Counted from the first letter of the stretch, positions 43,962 to 53,198 are shown. The stretch is 64,000 bases of DNA from Lachnospiraceae bacterium (GCA_016287765.1 JAEEWS010000008.1:1-64000), one strand, 5' to 3'. Made by a program: numbers and translations. Notes: a model not told the origin generated them from the sequence alone.

Positions 43962-45186
43962 TGAGGCAAAAGAAGCTTATAAAAAGCTTGGCGTTGACAC
44001 TGAGAAGGCGCTTGACACATTAAAGAATATTACAGTTTCCGTTCATTGCTGGCAGGGCGATGACGTGGTAGGTTTCGATTCCAAGGAGGCTCTTTCCGGA
44101 GGTATCCAGACCACAGGTAACTATCCCGGAAAGGCAAGAACACCCGAAGAGCTTATGGCGGACTTTGATAAGGTGCTGGAGCTTACACCCGGTAAGAAGA
44201 AGCTGAACCTTCATGCCTGCTATGCCATCTTTAAGGACGGAGAGTTTGCTGACCGTGACGTTATCGAGCCCAAGCACTTCGAGACATGGGTAAAGTACGC
44301 TAAGGAGAGAAAGATCGGTATCGACTTTAACCCCACATTCTTCTCACATCCCATGGTTAAGGACGGACTTACACTTACTTCTCCCGATGATGAGGTGCGT
44401 AAGTTCTGGATCAACCACGGTAAGCAGTGCCTTAAGATCTCCGAGTATTTTGCAAACGAGACCGGTATTCCCTGCGTTATGAACATCTGGATCCCCGACG
44501 GCTTCAAGGATTATCCCGCCGATCGTCTGGGACCTCGTAAGCGTTACATGGAATCACTGGACGAGATCCTTTCCGTTCCTTTTGATAAGACCAAGGTATT
44601 TGTTACTCTTGAGTCCAAGGTATTCGGTATCGGAGTGGAAGCTTATACCGCAGGTTCAGCAGAATTCTGCATGAACTACGTTAATTCTCGCCATATAACT
44701 CCTCTCATGGATAATGGACATTATCATCCTACAGAGATGGTATCTGATAAGATATCTTCCATGTTGCTGTTCAATGACAAAATTGCTCTTCATGTAACCC
44801 GTCCCATGAGATGGGATTCAGACCATGTAGTCCTTCTGGATGATGAGACCAGAGAGATCATGAAAGAGATCGTTCGCGCAAATGCTACAGACAGAGTATT
44901 TATCGCAACAGATTACTTTGATGCTTCCATTAACCGTATCAGCGCATGGGTAACAGGGCTTCGTTCCGTTCAGAAGGCACTTCTTTATGCACTTCTCGAG
45001 CCCGCAAGCTTCAAGGCACTGCAGGATAAGGGTAACTTCACTGAACTCATGGTACGTCAGGAAGAGCTTAAGACCATGCCTTTCGGCAGCGTATGGGAAG
45101 AGTATCTTAAGCGTGAGAACATGGTTTCCGATTACTACAGTGTTATAAAGAAGTATGAGGATGAGGTTCTTTCCAAGAGAAATTAA
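43954..45186 (+). CDS. rhaA: L-rhamnose isomerase
   Basis: A 410-residue metal-dependent isomerase of L-rhamnose to L-rhamnulose, of normal length. Family motifs include VSVHCWQGDDVVGFD, ALSGGIQTTGNYPGKARTPEEL, LHACYAIFKDG, GIDFNPTFFSHPM, MNIWIPDGFKDYPADRLGPRKRY, LESKVFGIGVEAYTAGSAEF, MDNGHYHPTEMVSDKISSML and LHVTRPMRWDSDHVV. These contain the metal-binding Glu, Asp and His residues. CAGGAGGAATGCT precedes the ATG, within the end of rhaB. A strong terminator lies 10 bases after the stop. Confidence 0.96.
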   Translation: MYNEAKEAYKKLGVDTEKALDTLKNITVSVHCWQGDDVVGFDSKEALSGGIQTTGNYPGKARTPEELMADFDKVLELTPGKKKLNLHACYAIFKDGEFADRDVIEPKHFETWVKYAKERKIGIDFNPTFFSHPMVKDGLTLTSPDDEVRKFWINHGKQCLKISEYFANETGIPCVMNIWIPDGFKDYPADRLGPRKRYMESLDEILSVPFDKTKVFVTLESKVFGIGVEAYTAGSAEFCMNYVNSRHITPLMDNGHYHPTEMVSDKISSMLLFNDKIALHVTRPMRWDSDHVVLLDDETREIMKEIVRANATDRVFIATDYFDASINRISAWVTGLRSVQKALLYALLEPASFKALQDKGNFTELMVRQEELKTMPFGSVWEEYLKRENMVSDYYSVIKKYEDEVLSKRN

Positions 45187-45196
45187 TTCTGATCTT

Positions 45197-45230
45197 AAGA
45201 ATGCCCTTGCTTTAAGGGTATTCTTTTTTT
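45197..45230 (+). terminator. Intrinsic terminator of the rhamnose operon
   Basis: A 12-bp stem (45197-45208 with 45214-45225, one G-U pair), a 5-base loop and a run of seven T residues. Confidence 0.93.
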
Positions 45231-45261
45231 ATAATTCATAGATGATCTTATCTGTATTTAT

Positions 45262-45289
45262 TTGCTTTTTTGGATAAATGTGATACAAT
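45262..45289 (+). promoter_or_regulatory. Sigma-A promoter of the alcohol dehydrogenase gene
   Basis: TTGCTT (45262-45267) and TACAAT (45284-45289) are separated by 16 bases and lie about 45 bases upstream of the start codon, after the previous terminator. Confidence 0.7.
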
Positions 45290-45334
45290 AAAACAAGACG
45301 TGAACAAGAATTCACGACGCAGGAGAGGAAAAAA

Positions 45335-46534
45335 ATGAATACTTTAAGAAAAATCTGGTGTAGAACATTTCAGGCAGGCATGAACGTGGTATTACCCCTT
45401 ATGCCTTACAGAGAACCCAAGCTTCTTGACGGGGTAAAGGCTATTCCCGAGTGCCTTAAGGAGCATGGAGTGGACAATTGTATCCTTGTAACAGATAAGG
45501 GCATACGTGGTCTCGGCCTTACACAGCCTCTTGAGGATTGCCTTAAGGAAGCAGGGATCAAATGCACGGTTTACGATGAGACCGTAGCCAATCCCACTAT
45601 AGCAAATGTGGAAGCTGCAAGAGAACTGTATGTAAATAACGGATGTAAGGGCATCATCGCTTTCGGCGGCGGTTCATCTATGGATTGTGCCAAGGGAGTG
45701 GGAGCCAGGATAGCAAGACCCAATACTTCATTAAAGAAGATGAAGGGTATAATGAAGGTGCGTAAAAAACTGCCTTTACTTATTGCCGTACCCACCACAG
45801 CCGGAACGGGAAGTGAGACCACCGTCAGTGCGGTCATCACGGACGGTGAGACCCATTATAAATATGTGATAAATGATTTCCCTTTGATACCTGAGTATGC
45901 GGCACTTGAGCCTGAGGTTACTCTGGGACTTCCCGGAAGTCTTACCTCCACCACAGGTATGGATGCCATGACTCATTCCGTGGAAGCATTTATTGGACAT
46001 GCAACCACGAAGAAGACAAGAGCAGCAGCCATCGAGTCGGTAAGGCTGATCCTGGAAAACCTCGAGAAAGCCTATGCCAACGGACAGGACAGAGAGGCAA
46101 GAGCAAAGATGTTAAGGGCTTCTTACCTTGCAGGTTGTGCATTTACAAGAAGCTATGTGGGCTATGTTCACGCTGTGGCTCACAGTCTGGGAGGACAGTA
46201 CGGTATACCTCACGGACTTGCCAATGCGGTCCTTCTTCCTCATGTACTTGAAATGTACGGAAAATCCGCCCATAAGAAGCTGGCTAAGCTGGCAAAGGCT
46301 GTGGGACTTGTTCCTGAAAGCACAGATACGGCAGAAGCTGCCCACATCTTTATAGAAAAGATCAGACAGATGAACAGGGACATGAACATCCCCATCACTC
46401 TTAAAGGCATTAAGGAAGAGGATATCCCGTTGATGGCAGATCATGCGGACAAGGAGGGCAATCCCCTTTATCCCGTACCCACTTTATGGAACAAGGAAGA
46501 ACTTGAAAAGGTGTACAGGAGAGTAATGGAGTAA
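45335..46534 (+). CDS. Iron-containing alcohol dehydrogenase (possible lactaldehyde reductase)
   Basis: A 399-residue group III alcohol dehydrogenase. The NAD(P)-binding motif is IIAFGGGSSMDCAKGVGARIA, followed by LIAVPTTAGTGSETTVSAVITD. The metal site is in GMDAMTHSVEAFIG, HAVAHSLGGQYGIPHGLANAVLLPHVLEMYG and the later His. Length is typical. It lies next to rhaA but has its own promoter and is separated by a terminator. Reduction of lactaldehyde to 1,2-propanediol would fit rhamnose fermentation, but butanol or other aldehyde activities are equally compatible. AGGAGAGGAAAAA precedes the ATG. Confidence 0.85.
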   Translation: MNTLRKIWCRTFQAGMNVVLPLMPYREPKLLDGVKAIPECLKEHGVDNCILVTDKGIRGLGLTQPLEDCLKEAGIKCTVYDETVANPTIANVEAARELYVNNGCKGIIAFGGGSSMDCAKGVGARIARPNTSLKKMKGIMKVRKKLPLLIAVPTTAGTGSETTVSAVITDGETHYKYVINDFPLIPEYAALEPEVTLGLPGSLTSTTGMDAMTHSVEAFIGHATTKKTRAAAIESVRLILENLEKAYANGQDREARAKMLRASYLAGCAFTRSYVGYVHAVAHSLGGQYGIPHGLANAVLLPHVLEMYGKSAHKKLAKLAKAVGLVPESTDTAEAAHIFIEKIRQMNRDMNIPITLKGIKEEDIPLMADHADKEGNPLYPVPTLWNKEELEKVYRRVME

Positions 46535-46542
46535 ATAAGTCC

Positions 46543-46571
46543 TTGACTTTTTACGAACATTATTGTATTCT
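46543..46571 (+). promoter_or_regulatory. Sigma-A promoter of the T-box/pheST operon
   Basis: TTGACT (46543-46548) and TATTCT (46566-46571) are separated by 17 bases, with transcription expected to start just before the T-box leader. Confidence 0.75.
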
Positions 46572-46580
46572 GTCAAAAAT

Positions 46581-46787
46581 AGCGATGAGGATGCGTAAGT
46601 AGTTTTCACGGAGAGCAAAAGCAGAGAGCCTGTGGTCGGTGCGAACAGGTCGGAGACGGGAAAATGAATTTCAACATCGGAGCAAAAATTAAATCCCAAT
46701 GAGAGCAGGCGTCAGCCTGAAGATGGGTGGTACCGCGGGTAGATCTCGTCCCATATGAGTTTAGGCTCATATGGGACTTATTTATTT
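46581..46787 (+). promoter_or_regulatory. Phenylalanine T-box riboswitch
   Basis: A T-box leader regulating the phenylalanyl-tRNA synthetase genes by sensing uncharged tRNA-Phe. The stem I GA motif (gcgatgagga) begins near 46582. The specifier loop at about 46666-46675 reads gaatTTCaac, with TTC (46670-46672) specifying phenylalanine. The conserved T-box sequence tgggtggtaccgcg lies at 46724-46737, and the terminator stem is 46748-46759 with 46766-46777, followed by a T-rich tail. Confidence 0.95.
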
Positions 46788-46814
46788 ATCATTTAATTTT
46801 TTACGGAGGACGAC

Positions 46815-47864
46815 ATGCAGAACTTAGAAGAGTTGAAGGCCAGCATAACAGCTATTAAGGACGAGATCCTTAAAGGTGCTGCGGATCTTAAAAATTCCAA
46901 GGAGGTATATGAGTTCAAGAAGAACTTCCTTGATCCCAAGGCCGGCAAGATCAGCCAGCTCATGAAGGGAATGAAGGATATTCCCGGAGAGATGAGAGCG
47001 GATTTCGGTAAGGGAGTTAACGAACTCAAGAATTGGGCAGGCGAACGCTTTAACGAAATGGACGAAAAGATGAAGGCTGCTGAGGCCAAGCTTCGTTACG
47101 AAAGCGAGAAGATCGATGTTACCATGCCCGCAACTCATTCCATGAAGGGCTATCTTCATCCCGTAACACAGATCAGAAACAGAGTGATAGACATCTTTGC
47201 CTCCATGGGCTTCGAAGTGGTGGAGACCAGGGAGATAGAGAACGATTACTATAACTTTACCGCCCTGAACACACCTCAGGATCACCCGGCAAGAGATATG
47301 CAGGATACATTTTATCTCTCTCCCGGATTCCTTCTTGCTACCCAGACTTCGGCAGCGCAGATCCATACCATGGAGAAGAAGAAACCGCCCATTAAGATGG
47401 TGGCAGCTCCCGGTAAGGTGTTCCGTTCGGACGATGATGCTACCCATTCTCCCATGTTCCATCAGATCGAGGGTCTGGTAGTCGACAAGAAGATCACTCT
47501 CTGCGACCTGCAGGGTATGCTGGACGTGCTTGTGGCAAATCTCTTCGGAGAAGGCACCAAGACAAGACTTCGTCCTTCCTATTTCCCTTTCACCGAGCCC
47601 TCCGTAGAAGTGGATGTCAGCTGCTTCGAGTGTGGCGGCAAGGGGTGCAGACTTTGTAAGGGTACGGGCTGGATCGAGGTTCTCGGTGCAGGTATCGTAA
47701 ACAGAAAGGTCCTCGAAAACTGCAACATCGATCCCGATGAGTATTCCGGACTTGCTTTCGGATGCGGTCTTGAAAGACTTGCAATGTTGAAATACGGCAT
47801 TAACAACATTAAGATGCTCTACGAATCGGATCTTAGAGTGCTTGAACAGATCGATGATAAATAA
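46815..47864 (+). CDS. pheS: Phenylalanine--tRNA ligase alpha subunit
   Basis: A 349-residue class II synthetase subunit. Residues 1-100 form the coiled-coil N-terminus that contacts tRNA. Motif 2 lies around [32 protein letters not shown], and motif 3 in [19 protein letters not shown] four-cysteine segment ([17 protein letters not shown]) is typical of this branch of PheS and is not a fusion. ACGGAGGACGAC precedes the ATG. It is controlled by the T-box leader and followed 45 bases later by pheT. Confidence 0.97.
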   Translation: MQNLEELKASITAIKDEILKGAADLKNSKEVYEFKKNFLDPKAGKISQLMKGMKDIPGEMRADFGKGVNELKNWAGERFNEMDEKMKAAEAKLRYESEKIDVTMPATHSMKGYLHPVTQIRNRVIDIFASMGFEVVETREIENDYYNFTALNTPQDHPARDMQDTFYLSPGFLLATQTSAAQIHTMEKKKPPIKMVAAPGKVFRSDDDATHSPMFHQIEGLVVDKKITLCDLQGMLDVLVANLFGEGTKTRLRPSYFPFTEPSVEVDVSCFECGGKGCRLCKGTGWIEVLGAGIVNRKVLENCNIDPDEYSGLAFGCGLERLAMLKYGINNIKMLYESDLRVLEQIDDK

Positions 47865-47909
47865 ACAGGCATATATTTTGTCCACAATTAAATGCAGGAG
47901 GATTAGAAA

Positions 47910-50330
47910 ATGTTAGTACCGCTTAGCTGGTTAAAAGATTATGTAGATATAGATGTTACCCCTCAGGTGCTGGAAGAAAAGCTCTTCGGCTGCGGCTTCG
48001 AGGTGGAAGAGCTTAATGAAGTCGGAAAGGATATTTCCGATGTTGTTGTAGGACTTGTTACAGAGTGCGATCCCATTCCCGACACCCATCTTCATGTGTG
48101 CAAGGTGGATCTGGGAGAGGGTGAACCTGTTCAGATCTGTTGCGGAGCAGACAATGTGTGTGCAGGAAAGAAATTCCCCGTGGCAAAGGTGGGCGCTCAG
48201 GTTTATGCCACAGCCAAGGACCATGTTACGATTGAAGGCGTTATGAAGATCGGTAAGGGAAAGCTGAGAGGCTATGATTCCTTCGGAATGCTCTGCTCCG
48301 GAACGGAGTTGGGCGTAAGCGAAGACATGTATCCGGGAGCAGGCTATAACGGACTTCTGGTGCTTCCCGATGATGCAAAGGTGGGAAGCGATGTGAAGCC
48401 CATCCTGGGACTTGACGATTGGATCTTTGATATTTCCGTTACCGCCAACAGACCCGATTGCCAGAGTATCTTCGGTATAGCAAGAGAAGTGGCCGCTGTT
48501 CTTGAAAAGCCTCTTAAGACCCCGGATCTTTCCTATACCGAAAGCGGAGTGAAGAAGGAAGGCTTCAAGGTTACTGTGGAAGCACCTGAGCTTTGCCCCA
48601 GATATATAGGACATTATGTTTCAGACGTTAAGATAGCAGAGTCTCCCGCCTGGATGAAGAGGAGACTGGCCCTTGTGGGAATAAATGCCATTTCCAATAT
48701 CGTTGATATCACAAATTATATCCTTATCGAGTTGGGACAGCCTATGCATGCATTTGATGAAGCTTTCCTTGAAAAGGGTGAGATCTGTGTCAGAAGAGCA
48801 AAGGATAAGGAAAAGATCGTTACCCTGGATGAGAAGGAATTTGAACTTACACCCAATAACCTGGTGATCTGCGACGGTGTTAAGCCTGTGGCTCTTGCGG
48901 GAGTTATGGGAGGACTCAATTCCGAGATCCGTGACACCACCACCGGAGTTGTTTTTGAGGCTGCAAAGTTCATGCGTGACAACATCCGTAAGACTTCCAG
49001 AGCTTTGGGACAGGCATCCGATTCATCTGCCCGTTTCGCTAAGGGCGTGGACGAGTACACCACCATCATGGCTATGAAGAGAGCTCTTCATCTGGTGGAA
49101 AAACTGGGGTGCGGTAAAGTCTCATCCACTCATGTGGACCAAAACTGCGGGAATTCCGTAGAACCCCGTGAGATGAAGGCTTCCCTTAAGAAGGTAAACG
49201 ATGTTCTTGGTATAGAAGTTCCCACAGATGATGTTAAACGTATACTTACAAATCTGAACTTTGCTCCGGTTATAAGCGGAGATGAGCTTACCATACAGGT
49301 TCCCGCCTATCGTGAGGATATGGAGAGCTTCCCCGATATATCCGAGGAACTTATCCGTATGTACGGTTACGATCACGTGGTTCCCACCTTCCTGGCGGAG
49401 GCTACCGTTACCAGCGGAGGCATGAACTTAAAGCAGAAGACGGAACTCAAGATCAAGAGGACGCTGTGCGCAATGGGAGCTTCCGAAGGTATACATTATT
49501 CCTTCATTTCTCCCGCGGATCTTGACCTCATTGCTCTGCCCGAAGATGCGGAAGAAAGAAAGGCCATAAGGATCTTAAATCCCATAAACGAGGACCTTTC
49601 TGTTATGAGAACAACTCTTGTTCCTCAGATGATCCATGCTATGGGCAGAAATGAAAAGAGGGGCAGGCTTTACGGAAGGATCTTTGAACTTGGAAACCGT
49701 TTTATTGCCAAGGAACTTCCCTTAAAGGATTATCCCGATGAGAGAGCCACTCTTTCCATCGGAGCTTTCGGAGACAGCGAATCCTTCTTCACCTTAAAGG
49801 CTATGGTTGAAGCTGTTGCAGATACATTGAACCTTACATTTACATATGAAGCTTCCGAGAAGCCGTATCTTCATCCCTACAGGACAGCAAAGATCCTTTG
49901 CAACGGTGAAGAGATCGGTTTCATGGGTCAGATAACCTATGAGATCCAGAAGGCCGAGGATATGAGAACACCCGGATTTGTGGCTCAGATAGATCTTAAG
50001 AGTATTGAGAAATACTATGCGATCGAGCCCAAATTTATTCCCCTTCCCAGGTTTGACATCGAGAAGCGTGATCTGGCTATCGTTATGGATAAGACAGTCA
50101 CCTGCGGTCAGGCTGAAGAGGTTATAAAGAATGCCTGCCGTTTCGTTACCGATGTTCAGCTCTTCGATGTATTTGAAGGCGCACAGATCGGAACGGATAA
50201 GAAGTCTCTTGCCTTCACGGTCACCTTCACTCCCGGAGATGAAGCCTTCGGAGCAGGTGCGGTTGACGGCTATGTATCAAAAATATTAAAGAATCTTAAG
50301 TTCCACTTAAATGCAGAGCTTCGTTCATAG
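47910..50330 (+). CDS. pheT: Phenylalanine--tRNA ligase beta subunit
   Basis: An 806-residue beta subunit with the standard domain series: EMAP-like tRNA-binding domain at about 40-155 (VVVGLVTECDPIPDTHLHVCKVDLG; GYDSFGMLCSGTELG), B3/4 editing domain at about 200-380 (NIVDITNYILIELGQPMHAFDE), B5 domain at about 400-475, core domain, and a C-terminal ferredoxin-fold anticodon-binding domain (FIPLPRFDIEKRDLAIVMDKTVTCGQAEEVI ... AFTVTFTPGDEAFGAGAVDGYVSKILKNLK). It forms the alpha2beta2 enzyme with PheS. CAGGAGGATTAG precedes the ATG. Confidence 0.97.
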   Translation: MLVPLSWLKDYVDIDVTPQVLEEKLFGCGFEVEELNEVGKDISDVVVGLVTECDPIPDTHLHVCKVDLGEGEPVQICCGADNVCAGKKFPVAKVGAQVYATAKDHVTIEGVMKIGKGKLRGYDSFGMLCSGTELGVSEDMYPGAGYNGLLVLPDDAKVGSDVKPILGLDDWIFDISVTANRPDCQSIFGIAREVAAVLEKPLKTPDLSYTESGVKKEGFKVTVEAPELCPRYIGHYVSDVKIAESPAWMKRRLALVGINAISNIVDITNYILIELGQPMHAFDEAFLEKGEICVRRAKDKEKIVTLDEKEFELTPNNLVICDGVKPVALAGVMGGLNSEIRDTTTGVVFEAAKFMRDNIRKTSRALGQASDSSARFAKGVDEYTTIMAMKRALHLVEKLGCGKVSSTHVDQNCGNSVEPREMKASLKKVNDVLGIEVPTDDVKRILTNLNFAPVISGDELTIQVPAYREDMESFPDISEELIRMYGYDHVVPTFLAEATVTSGGMNLKQKTELKIKRTLCAMGASEGIHYSFISPADLDLIALPEDAEERKAIRILNPINEDLSVMRTTLVPQMIHAMGRNEKRGRLYGRIFELGNRFIAKELPLKDYPDERATLSIGAFGDSESFFTLKAMVEAVADTLNLTFTYEASEKPYLHPYRTAKILCNGEEIGFMGQITYEIQKAEDMRTPGFVAQIDLKSIEKYYAIEPKFIPLPRFDIEKRDLAIVMDKTVTCGQAEEVIKNACRFVTDVQLFDVFEGAQIGTDKKSLAFTVTFTPGDEAFGAGAVDGYVSKILKNLKFHLNAELRS

Positions 50331-50339
50331 GAGATACAG

Positions 50340-50960
50340 ATGATAGTACACACTATGACGCTGAATGCGTTGCTCACGCATACTTACTTCATTTTTAACG
50401 AAGAGACGCTGGAAACCCTGATCGTGGATCCGGCATGGGATACTAAGGCCATTCCGGATTACATCGACGAAAACGGGCTTAAGCCCGTGGCGGTACTTCT
50501 TACCCATGGGCATTTTGACCACATTTACGGCGTACAGATGCTGAAAGACAGGGGAATTAAGGTTATAGCTCCCGAAAAGGAAAGAGAACTTCTGGGAGAT
50601 ATAGAGATGAACCTTTCCAAAAGGTTTAAAAGACCGGTTTCCGTAGTACCGGATGAGACTGTGGTTGACGGAGATGTGCTGGAACTGGCGGGATTTAAGA
50701 TCCGTGTGATCGAGACTCCCGGGCACACTTCAGGCTCAGTTTGCTATGAGTTTGAGAAAGAGAATGTTATATTTACGGGAGATACCCTGTTTAATGGAAC
50801 CATCGGAAGAACGGATGTGCCCACGGGGGATTGGGAGACGGAGTGCGTTTCCGTAAAAACCAGGCTTTTCTGCCTTCCGGAAGATATGATATGCTATCCC
50901 GGACACGGAACCACCACTACCATCGGCCGGGAAAAATTGTATAATACTGCGGTTGAATAG
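50340..50960 (+). CDS. Metallo-beta-lactamase-fold hydrolase (glyoxalase II-like)
   Basis: A 206-residue cytoplasmic hydrolase of the hydroxyacylglutathione hydrolase-like group. The zinc motif THGHFDHIYGV contains HxHxDH at about residues 59-64; the other ligands are His in TPGHTSGS, Asp in FTGDTLFNGTIGRTD and His in CYPGHGTTTT. The substrate is not determined; thioester or similar hydrolysis is usual. It begins 9 bases after pheT with a TAGGAGATAC site and is probably cotranscribed with pheST. It lies ahead of a strong terminator. Confidence 0.88.
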   Translation: MIVHTMTLNALLTHTYFIFNEETLETLIVDPAWDTKAIPDYIDENGLKPVAVLLTHGHFDHIYGVQMLKDRGIKVIAPEKERELLGDIEMNLSKRFKRPVSVVPDETVVDGDVLELAGFKIRVIETPGHTSGSVCYEFEKENVIFTGDTLFNGTIGRTDVPTGDWETECVSVKTRLFCLPEDMICYPGHGTTTTIGREKLYNTAVE

Positions 50961-50965
50961 CATTA

Positions 50966-51004
50966 AAAGAGAGGATATACATGGGTATAATCCTCTCTTT
51001 CTTT
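50966..51004 (+). terminator. Intrinsic terminator of the pheST operon
   Basis: An 11-bp stem (50966-50976 with 50990-51000) with a 13-base loop, ending in a T-rich stretch. Confidence 0.85.
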
Positions 51005-51005
51005 G

Positions 51006-51034
51006 TTGATTTAAGGCTGTTTAAGGTATATAAT
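51006..51034 (+). promoter_or_regulatory. Strong sigma-A promoter
   Basis: TTGATT (51006-51011) and a perfect TATAAT (51029-51034) are separated by exactly 17 bases. The -10 overlaps the ATG at 51033, so that codon cannot be the translation start. Confidence 0.85.
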
Positions 51035-51059
51035 GGGGAAAAGAAGGGAGAAGATCACT

Positions 51060-52367
51060 ATGATAAATGAGATCAGAAAGACAATAGATGATGCAGTCAA
51101 TAAGATCAAAAAGGATGTTGTTCCTACCATAAAGAATGATTATTATCCCAAGTTTAAAGACGGGCTGGATAAGGCCTATGATAAGACCATGGAGACGGTT
51201 GACGGACTTATGGGAAGTGCTGCGAGAAACAGCAGCTTCAGTGCTTCCGATCTTTCCAGAGACGAATTCATGCTTAAGGGGCGGTTTGCAAATAACGGAT
51301 ATGATTGGTGGTGGCACAGCTTTACCGGGCATGATAAGGAAACCGGTGAAGAAAAATCCTTCTTTGTAGAGTATTTTACGGTGAATCCCGCTTTGGCCGA
51401 GGATGAGCCGGTTCTTGGACAGGATCCCGATAACCAGGAGATGGGAAAGAAACCTTCTTATGTCATGGTCAAGTGCGGTGCCTGGGGACCGGGGGCAAAG
51501 CAGCTTCATAGGTATTTCCCCTGGAAGGATGTTAAGATCAATCCCAATGCTCCTTTTTCTCTGGAAGCTGAGGATTGCTACTGCTCAGAGGGCAGGATAG
51601 CAGGCAGCGTTGAGATAGAAGAAGAGGAAAACAAGCTTCATCCCGAGTGGATGTGTGATGCGGGCAAGATGAAATGGAATCTTTCCGTGGATAAGAAGAT
51701 AGCCTTTAACGTGGGTTACGGTGCATCGAAGCCGGTACGTATGTCTGAAGCATTTGAGATGTTCTGGCATGCAGAGGGCATGAAGACAGAGTACACGGGC
51801 ATGGTGGAATATGAAGGAAGAGAGTATGTGGTAAGAGCAGAGGATTCCTTCGGTTATGCCGACAAGAACTGGGGCTCTGATTTTACATCACCCTGGATCT
51901 GGCTTTCATCAAATAACCTTACCTCAAAGAAGACAGGAAAGCGTCTTACAAATTCCGTATTTGACATAGGCGGAGGAAGTCCGGGTATCGCAGGCTTCGA
52001 ATTCCCCGATAAGCTTTTGGGTGCCTTCTATTATGAAGGTACGGAGATCGAGTTCAACTTTACCAAGGTCTGGACAGAACCCAAGACACGTTTCGATTGC
52101 AAGGAAACCGATACTGACATCATCTGGCATATAGAGCTTCAAAACGCAGCTTATGTCATGCTGGTAAATGCCAAGTGCAAAAAAGAGGATATGCTTCTTA
52201 TAAATTATGAATCCCCCGACGGACTTAAACTCCATGACCGTCTTTGGAACGGAGGCAACGGCGAGGGTATCATCAAGCTCTACAGTAAAAACGGAGACAG
52301 TAAGGAACCGATCGACGAGATATATGCCCGGAATATGGGCTGCGAATGGGGCGAATACGATATCTAA
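51060..52367 (+). CDS. Tocopherol cyclase-like / lipocalin-like protein of unknown function
   Basis: A 435-residue soluble protein. After a helical N-terminus of about 65 residues comes a beta-rich, Trp-rich body: FMLKGRFANNGYDWWWHSFTGHDKETGEEKSFFVEYFTVNPAL, then GAWGPGAKQLHRYFPWKDVKIN, EMFWHAEGMKTEYTGMVEYEGREYVV, SFGYADKNWGSDFTSPWIWLSSNNL. This pattern reminds me of the tocopherol cyclase/AttH lipocalin-like group, in which a WGxxFxxPWxW segment is characteristic. A tocopherol role is not expected in an anaerobe, so the family match only suggests binding of a hydrophobic ligand. ATG 51060 follows AAGGGAG by 9 bases and lies downstream of its own promoter. Confidence 0.55.
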   Translation: MINEIRKTIDDAVNKIKKDVVPTIKNDYYPKFKDGLDKAYDKTMETVDGLMGSAARNSSFSASDLSRDEFMLKGRFANNGYDWWWHSFTGHDKETGEEKSFFVEYFTVNPALAEDEPVLGQDPDNQEMGKKPSYVMVKCGAWGPGAKQLHRYFPWKDVKINPNAPFSLEAEDCYCSEGRIAGSVEIEEEENKLHPEWMCDAGKMKWNLSVDKKIAFNVGYGASKPVRMSEAFEMFWHAEGMKTEYTGMVEYEGREYVVRAEDSFGYADKNWGSDFTSPWIWLSSNNLTSKKTGKRLTNSVFDIGGGSPGIAGFEFPDKLLGAFYYEGTEIEFNFTKVWTEPKTRFDCKETDTDIIWHIELQNAAYVMLVNAKCKKEDMLLINYESPDGLKLHDRLWNGGNGEGIIKLYSKNGDSKEPIDEIYARNMGCEWGEYDI

Positions 52368-52372
52368 GAAAC

Positions 52373-52408
52373 AAAAGACCAACAGAGACGAGCTCTGTTG
52401 GTCTTTTT
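52373..52408 (+). terminator. Intrinsic terminator
   Basis: A 15-bp stem (52373-52387 with 52393-52407) with a 5-base loop ends in five T residues, just after the preceding stop codon. Confidence 0.93.
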
Positions 52409-52436
52409 AATGAAAAATTATCCCAAGAAAGAGGAG

Positions 52437-52478
52437 AAGCCGGGACAGAGGGGAGGGGGAACTGTACCGGCTTTTTTT
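52437..52478 (+). terminator. Second terminator-like hairpin
   Basis: AAGCCGG (52437-52443) pairs with CCGGCTT (52467-52473), extended inward by ACAG/CTGT, with an A/G-rich loop and a T-run to 52478. It repeats termination in the same orientation; only 28 bases separate it from the first. Confidence 0.65.
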
Positions 52479-52606
52479 ATGAAAAAATGTTCTTATTTGC
52501 TTGTTTTGTTTTACTGACTTTAGTATACAAAAAAAATGTGTCCCCCGTATGTTAAAAAATTGAACGTTTTAAGAACAATTGCCAACAAAAGTCCAACACT
52601 TGAGGC

Positions 52607-53155
52607 TTAAAATTTGTGCCTTTTTTTAATCTTCATCTCGATGAAATACTTGAGGGGAGTGCCCAGGAAGGCGTCGGTCAGAGTTTTATGTTCCCAGGGT
52701 TCCACCTTTTTGCCGTTACCCATTATGGAATAAGTTATCATATCCTCCTGAAGCTGATAGGGAAGATCATGAAAGCCGCAAAATTGATAAAAATCATGTC
52801 TTTTTATCCTCTGTTCTTTGTTGGCGCAGTCCACCCTCCAGTCTTCCAGAGCGAGATAGACTCTTTTACCTTTATATTTTTCAAGGATCATTTTTATAGC
52901 GTGGGTTCCGTGATGGCCGCCCCGGTATTTTGCGGCTATGGCGAATAAGAAGATATAGGCGAGATCGTTGTGAGTCATGATGTAAGCGAAGCCCACCAGA
53001 GCTCCTTCATCCATCACTTTTAGAAAATCAGCTTTACCGTGTTGGTATTTTAGTTTTAAAAACAAAAAAGGAGATCGTTCCTTGAGGGGAAAAGCCTCGT
53101 GGTAGATCTTTTTAATATCCGGGTAATCGGAAGCTTCAACATTTAGCAAATCCAT
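52607..53155 (-). CDS. GNAT-family N-acetyltransferase
   Basis: A 182-residue acetyltransferase. The acetyl-CoA-binding region is visible as LAYIFLFAIAAKYRGGHHGTHAIKMILEKYKGKRVYLALED at about residues 68-105, where the (R/Q)xxGxG/A loop reads YRGGHHGTH. The end is basic (MKIKKRHKF). The substrate is unknown; polyamine, peptide or drug acetylation cannot be distinguished. It starts after an AAAGGC site and has its own promoter on the minus strand with a palindrome in the early transcript. Confidence 0.75.
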   Translation of the reverse strand: MDLLNVEASDYPDIKKIYHEAFPLKERSPFLFLKLKYQHGKADFLKVMDEGALVGFAYIMTHNDLAYIFLFAIAAKYRGGHHGTHAIKMILEKYKGKRVYLALEDWRVDCANKEQRIKRHDFYQFCGFHDLPYQLQEDMITYSIMGNGKKVEPWEHKTLTDAFLGTPLKYFIEMKIKKRHKF

Positions 53156-53198
53156 AGGATTCAGCCTTTCTGAATAATCTGTTCAATATGAATTTGTA

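Noticed and set aside
47630..47690. Cysteine-rich [17 protein letters not shown] segment in pheS resembling a DnaJ zinc finger
   Set aside because: This segment is common in PheS of this branch; it is not a fusion or an inserted domain.
51033..51062. ATG at 51033 as the start of the tocopherol cyclase-like gene
   Set aside because: It overlaps the -10 element of a strong promoter, so the ATG at 51060 with its ribosome binding site is the start.
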